A stretch of DNA of 12,298 bases from an uncultured Eubacteriales bacterium (GTDB lineage: Bacteria; Bacillota; Clostridia; Oscillospirales; Oscillospiraceae): contig URGI01000056.1 of NCBI GenBank assembly GCA_900547315.1, forward strand, positions 1-12,298, read 5' to 3'. The position numbers were made by a program, and so were the translations under genes. Below the pieces are notes generated by a model. That model saw nothing but the letters and a program-made list of their open reading frames with translations. It did not search any database and was not told the DNA's origin. Shown piece by piece: positions 6,958 through 12,298 of the stretch; position 1 is the first letter of the stretch; each line of letters opens with the position of its first letter.

Positions 6958-8106
6958 ATGGAAGCTATACACGAACATTATCTTGATAACGCCGCGACAA
7001 CGATGGTGTGCGCCGAGGCGGCGGCTGCCGCGGCCGACGCGATGCTGCGCTGCTACGGCAACCCGAGCTCCACGCACACGAAAGGACGCGAGGCAAAGAA
7101 GCTGCTGGACAAATGTCGCAAGCAGGTCGCGGACGCGCTTGGCTGTGCCCCCGCAGAGGTCTATTTCACGTCCTGCGGCTCCGAGAGCGACAACTGGGCG
7201 CTCTTGTCCGGCGCGGAGTATATGAAGCGGCGCGGCAAGCATATAATCAGCTCGACCGTCGAGCACGACGCTATACGCAAGTCGCTCGACGAGCTTGAGA
7301 AGCGCGGCTTTGAGGTGACGCGGCTGAAGCCGGACGCGAGCGGCGCGATACCGGTGCAGTCGGTCGTCGATGCGCTCCGTGATGATACTATACTCGTTTC
7401 GCTGATGATGGTCAATAACGAAACCGGCGCAGTGACGGATATTTCCGCCGTTTCGCGCGAATTGAAGCGCGCGGGCTCGCAGGCGCTGCTGCATACGGAC
7501 GCTGTGCAGGGCTTCATGAAGGTACCATTCCGCGCGAAAACGCTGGGCGCGGACATGATAAGCATCAGCGGGCACAAGATCCACGCCCCGAAGGGCATCG
7601 GCGCGCTGTACATACGCGCGGGGCTGAAGCTGAAGCCGTTCATCGTGGGCGGCAGCCAGGAGAGCGGGATGCGCGCGGGGACTGAGGCTATGCCGCAGAT
7701 CGCGGCTTTCGGCGCGGCGAGTGAGATAGCGTACGCCGGAATGAAGGAGAATATCGCGCGCATGTCGGCGCTGCGCGAGCGCGCGGTGAGCCGTCTGGAG
7801 CGGGATATTCCGGAACTGCGGGTCATATCCTCGGCGGACAGCGCACCGCATATTCTGAGCATATCGCTGCCCGGCTGGCGCAGCGAGGTGCTGATGAATT
7901 TTTTGGAGGCGCGTGGAGTGTACGTCTCGCGCAGCTCCGCCTGCAAGAAGGGCGGACGCAGCCACGTGCTGGAGACCGTGGGGCTTGACGCGAAGACCAT
8001 CGACGGCGCGATACGCGTCGGTCTGTCGCGTCTCACAACGGAAGAGGACATCGACGCTCTGTGCGACGCCCTGTGCGACGCGCACGATACACTCGCGCAT
8101 AGATGA
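6958..8106 (+). CDS. Cysteine desulfurase, NifS/IscS family
   Basis: This 382-residue PLP enzyme takes sulfur from cysteine as an enzyme-bound persulfide and supplies it for Fe-S clusters or tRNA thiolation. YLDNAATT (8-15) and GNPSSTH (34-40) are the family start. H104 (VEHDA), D181 and Q184 (HTDAVQG) surround the cofactor, K207 in SGHKIHAPKG forms the Schiff base, and RAGTEA (239-244) follows. C329 in SRSSACKKGGRSHVLE is the persulfide cysteine. The residues following it suggest the NifS-like group often found near thiI in Clostridia, though no thiI or iscU gene is visible here. The C-terminus repeats CDALCDA, encoded by a short tandem duplication near 8055-8080. The gene is divergent from mtaB and has a strong promoter inside it. 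A hairpin follows 28 bases after the stop. Whether it serves Fe-S assembly or tRNA thiolation cannot be decided from the sequence. Confidence 0.93.
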   Translation: MEAIHEHYLDNAATTMVCAEAAAAAADAMLRCYGNPSSTHTKGREAKKLLDKCRKQVADALGCAPAEVYFTSCGSESDNWALLSGAEYMKRRGKHIISSTVEHDAIRKSLDELEKRGFEVTRLKPDASGAIPVQSVVDALRDDTILVSLMMVNNETGAVTDISAVSRELKRAGSQALLHTDAVQGFMKVPFRAKTLGADMISISGHKIHAPKGIGALYIRAGLKLKPFIVGGSQESGMRAGTEAMPQIAAFGAASEIAYAGMKENIARMSALRERAVSRLERDIPELRVISSADSAPHILSISLPGWRSEVLMNFLEARGVYVSRSSACKKGGRSHVLETVGLDAKTIDGAIRVGLSRLTTEEDIDALCDALCDAHDTLAHR

Positions 8107-8134
8107 GGGGATGGAACGGAACGGAGGGACTCAC

Positions 8135-8160
8135 GGGACGGCACAGGGGCCGTCCCCTAC
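8135..8160. repeat. GGGACGGC/GCCGTCCC hairpin repeat after the desulfurase gene
   Basis: GGGACGGC (8135-8142) and GCCGTCCC (8149-8156) form an 8-bp stem with a 6-base loop, 28 bases after the desulfurase stop. The reverse complement of 8135-8160 matches 12013-12038 at 25 of 26 bases. It may end transcription, but no T-run follows it, so a terminator role is uncertain. Confidence 0.75.
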
Positions 8161-8180
8161 GATGGGTGTTGGGTACACAC

Positions 8181-8464
8181 TTTCTTTTGCTTTCTGCTCT
8201 AGTTCCAACTCCGGCGACCCCTCAGTCGCTCCGCGACAGCTCCCCTAGAAGGGGCGCCAAGGGCGCGGTGCAACCACTGTGCACCATTCCCAAATCCTTG
8301 CCGCGAAGCGCTGCCCTTTTTAGGGTAGTGCAACGGCGGCGCGGTAGTGAATGACATGCCGGTGGCATGTCAGAGCCGCGCCGTGATCGAGCCGCGGCGA
8401 GACAGTGGCGCGCTGGCGCCGAAGGGGTCGCCAGACTTTATAGATTGCCATTAGGGAAAAGAAA
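8181..8464. repeat. Composite palindromic repeat with inverted ends (MITE-like)
   Basis: The 42-base ends 8181-8222 and 8423-8464 are inverted copies (27 of 42 match), with perfect TTTCTTTT and GGCGACCCCT blocks kept at the same 32-base phase. Inside are small stems: GTCGC/GCGAC (8225-8237), CCCCT/AGGGG (8242-8254), GGTGCA/TGCACC (8267-8285) and a nested hairpin (8337-8383). The left half, 8181-8316, is collinear with 12057-12197. It includes an 18-base identical block (8211-8228) and a 19-base identical block (8298-8316). There is no transposase and no credible reading frame. It lies between two convergent genes, and the flanks 8107-8134 and 8465-8516 show nothing further. Confidence 0.75.
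8337..8383. other. Nested two-tier hairpin within the composite repeat
   Basis: An outer 8-bp stem CGGCGCGG (8337-8344) with CCGCGCCG (8376-8383) encloses a perfect 9-bp stem TGACATGCC (8352-8360) with GGCATGTCA (8364-8372) around a GGT loop. No T-run follows. It could form a cruciform or a structured RNA; the role is unknown. Confidence 0.7.
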
Positions 8465-8516
8465 CGGCACTGTAAACTCGCGGGACATCCACCGCGAACC
8501 ATATCATCCAACCACA

Positions 8517-8545
8517 AAGGCGGACGCGCATAGCGCGTCCGCCTT
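8517..8545 (-). terminator. Likely terminator hairpin of the marR-MFS operon
   Basis: AAGGCGGACGCGC (8517-8529) and GCGCGTCCGCCTT (8533-8545) form a perfect 13-bp GC-rich stem with a 3-base loop. It begins 23 bases after the MFS stop codon on the minus strand. The U-tract is short on either strand, so it may act as a weaker or bidirectional terminator for the convergent genes. Confidence 0.65.
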
Positions 8546-8568
8546 CAACCTTTACATCTATTCGCTTA

Positions 8569-10017
8569 TCAATCGTCGTCGCCGAGAGCTTCGAGACCCT
8601 TGGCGTTTGCAACCTTATTGGCCTTGATATTCTTTACAAGCGCCGTGAATACCCCGAAGCTGCACAGGATCAGCACCGACGAATACACCGGCAGCGCGCG
8701 CCATGCGCCGGTCGCATCAAACACAAAGCCGAGGAACACAGGGGTGATGGTCTGGGCGGACATGCTGGCAGTGTAGTAATAGCCCGTGAATTTGCCGATC
8801 TTCTTCGACGAGCAGAGCTCGACGACCATCGGGAACGAGCAGTTATGCACCAGCGCCATTCCGAAGCCCTTCAGCACCCACACGATGTACAGCGCTGCGG
8901 GGAAGGCGTATTCTCCGTGCTCACCGACGACTCTGCCTGTCGGCGCGACGAAGCACATGAACACTAGCGCAAGAAAGCTCAGCGCAAGGCCGGAGCTTAT
9001 TGTCCACTTACGGCCGATCTTGTCAGCAATGCCGCCCGCAACCGCGAAGCCTACGACAGATGCGAGGCCGCCCGCGATGGTCAGCACCATGGTGGCGCTG
9101 GAGGAGGAGTTCATATAATAAATAACATAGTTGCCGATATAGGTGCCGATGGCGTTGTCGGCCATGAACCACAAAAACTCCGCGCCGAGAATGGCGAGAA
9201 GCATGGTCTTGTTGGCCTTGGACATGGGCTTGTCGTCGTCGATCGGGGTCTCGATGGCGGCGAGACGCTCACCCTCGGCCATCTCGTCCTTCATCTCCTC
9301 GGCGATCTTGTTCTCGCGTATCGTGAAGAACAGCACCATCGCGGAGATGACCATCAACACGGACGCGACGATGAACGGGATCTCAATGGTCCAGATCTTG
9401 CGCGCGGCGTCCTCGGAGTTGATGTAATTGCTCAGCGGCAGGAAGATGCCGAGCACGGTTGCAAATGCGCCGCCGAAGTAGCCCATGATGTTGATGATGC
9501 CGTTTGCCTTCGCGCGCAGGGGCTTGGGCGTGATGTCCGGCATCAGAGCGACGGCGGGGTTGCGGTACATCATCATGAACATCAGCACGAGCGCCATCAT
9601 GATGACCATGCCGACGATGTTGTTGTAATGGAAGAACAGCGGGATGAACGGGAAAGCTATCGCAGCTACAAAGGTGCCGGTCAGAATGTAGGGCATACGC
9701 TTGCCGATGGGGGTGTGAGTTTTGTCGGAGAGGTTGCCGAAGATGGGCAGCAGGATGAGCGCGGCGAGGTTGTCGCAGGCCATGATGATGCCGACTATCC
9801 ACTGCACCTCAAGGATCTTCGCCGGGTCGCCGGCCTTCAGCTCCGCAGAGGAGAGATTGAACATGCGGCGGGCAAAAATGTCCGTCAGAAAGGTGGGGCA
9901 CCAGGAATCGTACACCTGCCAGAGGAGCAGTATGCCGAAGAACGCAAAGCCTATCAGGAACGTTCTTTTGTAATTGAGCTTCAACCCGCCGGCCGAAGCG
10001 CCCTTAGATTTACCCAT
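8569..10017 (-). CDS. MFS sugar-type transporter, GPH/SLC45-like
   Basis: This 482-residue integral membrane protein has about 12 predicted helices and resembles the glycoside-pentoside-hexuronide/sucrose transporter (SLC45-like) branch of the major facilitator superfamily. LLWQVYDSWCPTFL (31-44) is in helix 1. GNLSDKTHTPIGKRMPYILTG (95-114) is the family's form of the MFS loop 2-3 motif. YRNPAVALMPDITPKPLRAKANGI (151-174) is the conserved segment around helices 4-5. A charged cytoplasmic loop (about 234-270) links the two halves, and GGIADKIGRKW (328-338) is the repeated motif in the second half. Substrates of this branch are usually sugars or glycosides moved by cation symport; the substrate here is unknown because no glycosidase gene is nearby. 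AAGGAAG lies 6 bases before the ATG. It follows marR by 22 bases on the same strand, so it is almost certainly co-transcribed with and controlled by that regulator. Confidence 0.9.
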   Translation of the reverse strand: MGKSKGASAGGLKLNYKRTFLIGFAFFGILLLWQVYDSWCPTFLTDIFARRMFNLSSAELKAGDPAKILEVQWIVGIIMACDNLAALILLPIFGNLSDKTHTPIGKRMPYILTGTFVAAIAFPFIPLFFHYNNIVGMVIMMALVLMFMMMYRNPAVALMPDITPKPLRAKANGIINIMGYFGGAFATVLGIFLPLSNYINSEDAARKIWTIEIPFIVASVLMVISAMVLFFTIRENKIAEEMKDEMAEGERLAAIETPIDDDKPMSKANKTMLLAILGAEFLWFMADNAIGTYIGNYVIYYMNSSSSATMVLTIAGGLASVVGFAVAGGIADKIGRKWTISSGLALSFLALVFMCFVAPTGRVVGEHGEYAFPAALYIVWVLKGFGMALVHNCSFPMVVELCSSKKIGKFTGYYYTASMSAQTITPVFLGFVFDATGAWRALPVYSSVLILCSFGVFTALVKNIKANKVANAKGLEALGDDD

Positions 10018-10039
10018 GAGATACTTCCTTCCAAATATA

Positions 10040-10477
10040 TTATTTCCCGAATTCGGGCATAAGCTCCGTTGAGATTATCTGCAGCATCTCGTCAAACTTG
10101 TTGACGTCCTCCTCAGGGAATCGCGCCTTTATCCTGTCCATGACGCGCTGCTCGTAGCTGCTGAGAAGCGCCATGTAATTATAGAACTTCTCGGAGAGCT
10201 TCAGGTGATACTCGCGGCGGTCGGTCGTGGAGTTCTCACGCTCAAGATAGCCCTTTTTGATGAGATTGTTGACCTTATACGTTGCGTTCGACTGCGAAAT
10301 GTTCAGAAAATCCGCGAACTGGCCGATCGTGGGGTGGTCAAGCATCTTGATGACCTCAAGCGAAAACGCCTCCATCGCCGAGAGCGAGCCGTCACGCTCG
10401 CGCACCAGCTCAAACACCTTGCGGTAAAATTGCAGCTTGAATTTGTCGTAGACCTCGGTAAAGCTCTTCTCCAGCAT
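10040..10477 (-). CDS. MarR-family transcriptional regulator
   Basis: This 145-residue protein has the MarR winged helix-turn-helix layout. N-terminal helices for dimerisation are followed by PTIGQFADFLNISQSNATYKVNNL (49-72, helix-turn-helix) and KKGYLERENSTTDRREYHLKLSEK (74-97). The latter is the wing with the characteristic DRR (86-88). A C-terminal helix completes the dimer interface. Proteins of this family usually repress their own operon and release DNA on binding a small ligand. AGGTGG lies 4 bases before the ATG. It is the first gene of a two-gene operon with the MFS transporter, and its promoter overlaps an inverted repeat (10517-10538), which fits self-regulation. It also shares a 189-base divergent region with the gene at 10667, but nothing shows that it controls that gene. 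Confidence 0.9.
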   Translation of the reverse strand: MLEKSFTEVYDKFKLQFYRKVFELVRERDGSLSAMEAFSLEVIKMLDHPTIGQFADFLNISQSNATYKVNNLIKKGYLERENSTTDRREYHLKLSEKFYNYMALLSSYEQRVMDRIKARFPEEDVNKFDEMLQIISTELMPEFGK

Positions 10478-10507
10478 AGCGCCACCTGCTTTCTAATATT
10501 ACTTCAT

Positions 10508-10536
10508 ATTTTATAACATTTAAAATTTTTTGTAAA
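10508..10536 (-). promoter_or_regulatory. Promoter of the marR-MFS operon
   Basis: On the minus strand, TTTACA (plus 10531-10536), a 17-base spacer and TAAAAT (10508-10513) form a plausible sigma-A promoter. Transcription would start near 10501, about 24 bases before the marR ATG. Confidence 0.6.
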
Positions 10537-10538
10537 TG
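10517..10538. promoter_or_regulatory. Candidate MarR operator
   Basis: CATTTA (10517-10522) and TAAATG (10533-10538) are inverted half-sites 10 bases apart in an AT-rich stretch. They cover the spacer and -35 box of the marR promoter. MarR proteins commonly bind AT-rich palindromes of 16-22 bases in this position, so self-repression is plausible. In such AT-rich DNA a 6-base inverted repeat can arise by chance. Confidence 0.4.
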
Positions 10539-10609
10539 ATAAAATGTGGGGCAATAATCAAAAAGTGTCTGGAAAACGGAGGCGGGCTGAGGCTGTTCAT
10601 ATAATTAAC

Positions 10610-10637
10610 TTGAAAAAACGCGCCGTTGTGGTAAAAT
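10610..10637 (+). promoter_or_regulatory. Promoter of the anchored extracytoplasmic protein gene
   Basis: TTGAAA (10610-10615), a 16-base spacer and TAAAAT (10632-10637) lie upstream of GGAGG (10656-10660) and the ATG at 10667. Transcription would start near 10644. This placement also argues against any start codon upstream of 10644. Confidence 0.6.
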
Positions 10638-10666
10638 TTTTGTATAACCGTCCACGGAGGCGAACA

Positions 10667-11968
10667 ATGAAGAAAAACATACTGCTTGTACTTATAATAT
10701 TTGCGATGCTGCTGGTCATCGCGGCGCTGGTGATAAACGGCCTCGGTCTGCTCGACCCCGCGCCTGCGGAGGCGACTCCCGCGCCGGACACCGCAGTGAC
10801 GCCCGTCCCGCAGGAGACGGCGGCGGCTGAGCCGACGCCGACCTTCACCGCGCTTGACGACGGCAGCATCAAGGCGATACAGAACGACGCCGTCACGGCG
10901 ATGAGCAGCTGCGCGGATGCCTATGCCGCCGCCGACAAGGGCGAGGCGCAGAACGTCGTGCTGTCGGACGAGACGGTGGCGTCGATGGTGTCGGCGCTCG
11001 GCGCGGCGGGCTACTCAGCTGTTGATTACTACGGCAACTGCAATATGCAGAATCCCGAGGCGCTCGCCGCTTTCGGCGAGGCCGTCAGCGCCGGAAACGA
11101 CGCGCAGGCCGGATATTTCGTCGTCCATCCGGACGGGCTTGTGCACGAAGAAGTGCTGATATACCGGAGCGGCGCGGCGAGCGTCGTGACCGTGTCGATG
11201 CAGTGGGACGACAAGACCCGTCCGGAGATATACTCCTCCGGACAGTACGGCCTTGAGAGCATACGCTACACCGAAAACGGCTGGCTCATATACAGCCGCG
11301 GCGGCAGCTCGAACGCCAACGCCAACAAATACAGCATGGTGCGCGTCAAGACCTATGACGCCGACCGCCGCGCGCTCTGCCAGCGCTATCTCACGCCCGT
11401 CGGCTATTCGGAGAACAATCTGTTCACGTCGAGCTGGAATACCGGCAATTGGGGCGAGCTGGATTTCAACAGTCTGTACGCAAAATTTTACAGTATGTAT
11501 TACGGCGCGGAGCCGCTGACCTATAATAACGCCGGAACCAGCGCCGGACTTGCGGCGATATCCGGCAGCTATATGCACCTTGTCCCGACGGAGCAGTTCG
11601 AGCGGGTAATGGAGGGATACCTCGATATAAGCGGCGATACGCTGCGCGCGAGGTCGGATTACAGCAGCTCCCGCGGCGGGTACTATTTCCTCGGCACCCA
11701 GCGCGATTATTACAGCGTAACGCCGCATTGGCCGGAGCCGGAGATCGTAGATTACTGGAATAATTCCGACGGAACGCTCACGATGCGCGTCAACGCCGTG
11801 TACGAGTGGGGTGGGACGGACTGCCTGTTCACGCATGAGGTCACGGTGCGGGAGACGGAGACGGGATTTGTCTATGTCTCGAACAGCGTCCTCAGCGGCG
11901 GCGAGGGTACCCCGCCCGCGAATATTCTCCTCGGCGAGCGTAAGAGCCAGATAAGTATGCTGGGGTGA
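10667..11968 (+). CDS. Membrane-anchored extracytoplasmic protein of unknown function
   Basis: I do not recognise this family. The start at 10667 is chosen because GGAGG lies 6 bases upstream and the 41 extra codons back to 10544 cross the promoter. The 433-residue protein opens with MKKN and a hydrophobic helix (5-27) that has no lipobox cysteine, so it is an uncleaved anchor or a signal peptide. A Pro/Thr/Ala-rich linker (about 30-60) leads to a soluble domain rich in Tyr, Trp and Ser. It contains YYGNCNMQNPEALAAF (121-136), HPDGLVHEEVLIYRSG (154-169) and NGWLIYSR. Two stretches with spaced hydrophobic beta-type patterns (about 160-235 and 365-408) suggest a beta-rich fold resembling secreted lipoproteins of Clostridia that lack assigned roles. 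C82, C125, C238 and C386 could form disulfides. It is a single-gene unit, divergent from marR, and a hairpin follows 10 bases after the stop. Confidence 0.8.
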   Translation: MKKNILLVLIIFAMLLVIAALVINGLGLLDPAPAEATPAPDTAVTPVPQETAAAEPTPTFTALDDGSIKAIQNDAVTAMSSCADAYAAADKGEAQNVVLSDETVASMVSALGAAGYSAVDYYGNCNMQNPEALAAFGEAVSAGNDAQAGYFVVHPDGLVHEEVLIYRSGAASVVTVSMQWDDKTRPEIYSSGQYGLESIRYTENGWLIYSRGGSSNANANKYSMVRVKTYDADRRALCQRYLTPVGYSENNLFTSSWNTGNWGELDFNSLYAKFYSMYYGAEPLTYNNAGTSAGLAAISGSYMHLVPTEQFERVMEGYLDISGDTLRARSDYSSSRGGYYFLGTQRDYYSVTPHWPEPEIVDYWNNSDGTLTMRVNAVYEWGGTDCLFTHEVTVRETETGFVYVSNSVLSGGEGTPPANILLGERKSQISMLG

Positions 11969-11978
11969 GGGAAAGAAG

Positions 11979-12039
11979 CGGGACGGCACGGGCAGCGTGC
12001 CCAAATATAACCGTAGGGGACGGCCTCTGTGCCGTCCCG
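11979..12039 (+). terminator. Palindromic repeat acting as probable terminator after the anchored protein gene
   Basis: CGGGACGGCAC (11979-11989) can pair with GTGCCGTCCCG (12029-12039). Alternatively, GGGACGGC (12017-12024) can pair with GCCGTCCC (12031-12038), and GGGCA/TGCCC (11990-12002) forms an inner stem. Only three T follow. Positions 12013-12038 are an inverted near-copy (25 of 26) of 8135-8160. The competing stems could give either a terminator or a 3'-end protecting structure. Confidence 0.65.
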
Positions 12040-12056
12040 TTTGCTATGGACGGCAT

Positions 12057-12197
12057 TGTCTTTTCCCTGCTGGCAATAGCCAAAGTCCGGCGACCCCTCA
12101 GTCGGCCAAAGGCCGCCAGCTCCCCTAAAAGGGGCGCCAAGAGAGCGCGAAGCGACGCTATGCGCCAGTGCAAAATCTTTGCCGCGAAGCGCTGCCC
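12057..12197 (+). repeat. Second copy of the composite palindromic repeat
   Basis: Positions 12057-12098 match the reverse complement of 8423-8464 at 34 of 42 bases. From 12087, the block through 12104 is identical to 8211-8228. A CGGCC/GGCCG stem (12103-12115) and a CCCCT/AGGGG stem (12122-12134) follow, and then 12179-12197 is identical to 8298-8316. The whole unit is collinear with 8181-8316. No protein is encoded. It lies downstream of the gene ending at 11968, as the other copies lie downstream of genes. Confidence 0.75.
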
Positions 12198-12245
12198 CTA
12201 CACAAAAAAATATTTAAAATTCCGCAGAAATAATGCAAAAACCCC

Positions 12246-12274
12246 TTGCAAAATGGGAAAAATTCTGATATCAT
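12246..12274 (+). promoter_or_regulatory. Promoter of a gene beyond the window
   Basis: TTGCAA (12246-12251), a 17-base spacer and TATCAT (12269-12274) form a good sigma-A promoter in an AT-rich stretch directed off the right edge. No start codon with a ribosome binding site is reached before the window ends, so the gene it serves is unseen. The stretch 12198-12245 is AT-rich with no other feature I can name. Confidence 0.6.
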
Positions 12275-12298
12275 ATCAAGGCATTTCGCACGGGGGCG

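Noticed and set aside
8103..8354. Short open frames in the 8107-8568 island
   Set aside because: They translate palindromic repeat DNA, lack ribosome binding sites, and the equivalent frame is not kept in the second repeat copy, which differs in spacing (27 versus 31 bases between shared blocks).
8181..8464. CRISPR array
   Set aside because: The repeats are not regularly spaced, occur in both orientations and have no spacer pattern; no cas gene is present.
10544..10666. A longer N-terminus for the anchored protein, starting at 10544
   Set aside because: The extra 41 codons run through the promoter boxes, have no ribosome binding site, and would place a basic segment ahead of a normal MKKN signal start.

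Overview
The window looks like chromosomal DNA from a low-oxygen Gram-positive bacterium of the Clostridia, most likely a gut member of the Oscillospirales or a relative. This is inferred from GC-rich coding DNA alternating with AT-rich sigma-A-type promoters, GGAGG-type ribosome binding sites, and the gene families present (a MtaB/cysteine desulfurase pair, a short ACT-domain phosphoglycerate dehydrogenase, and a kinase-like protein fused to a C-type lectin domain). I see no rRNA, tRNA, CRISPR array, transposase or phage gene.

Layout. Positions 115-1719 (+) encode a metallo-beta-lactamase/beta-CASP RNA-processing-type hydrolase with its own promoter. Positions 1818-4175 (+) form a two-gene operon: a membrane-spanning protein with a degenerate kinase C-lobe inside and a C-type lectin domain outside, then a flavodoxin-fold protein with an Isf-like cysteine motif. 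A strong bidirectional hairpin (4188-4236) and a repeat relic separate this from two minus-strand genes: serA (4363-5526) and mtaB (5633-6919). A cysteine desulfurase (6958-8106, +) diverges from mtaB, with its promoter inside the mtaB coding region. Next come a 462-base non-coding island packed with palindromic repeats (8107-8568), a minus-strand marR-MFS transporter operon (10477 down to 8569), and a divergent gene for an anchored extracytoplasmic protein of unknown function (10667-11968). The final 330 bases hold a second copy of the palindromic repeat island and a promoter facing out of the window.

How the genes fit together. The desulfurase can mobilise the sulfur that iron-sulfur enzymes such as MtaB need, so that divergent pair makes metabolic sense. 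The MarR protein probably controls itself and the sugar-type transporter. The most unusual gene is the pseudokinase/lectin protein. The most unexplained DNA is a family of composite palindromic repeats placed at the 3' ends of genes in three separate intergenic regions, with stems kept where the sequence has changed.
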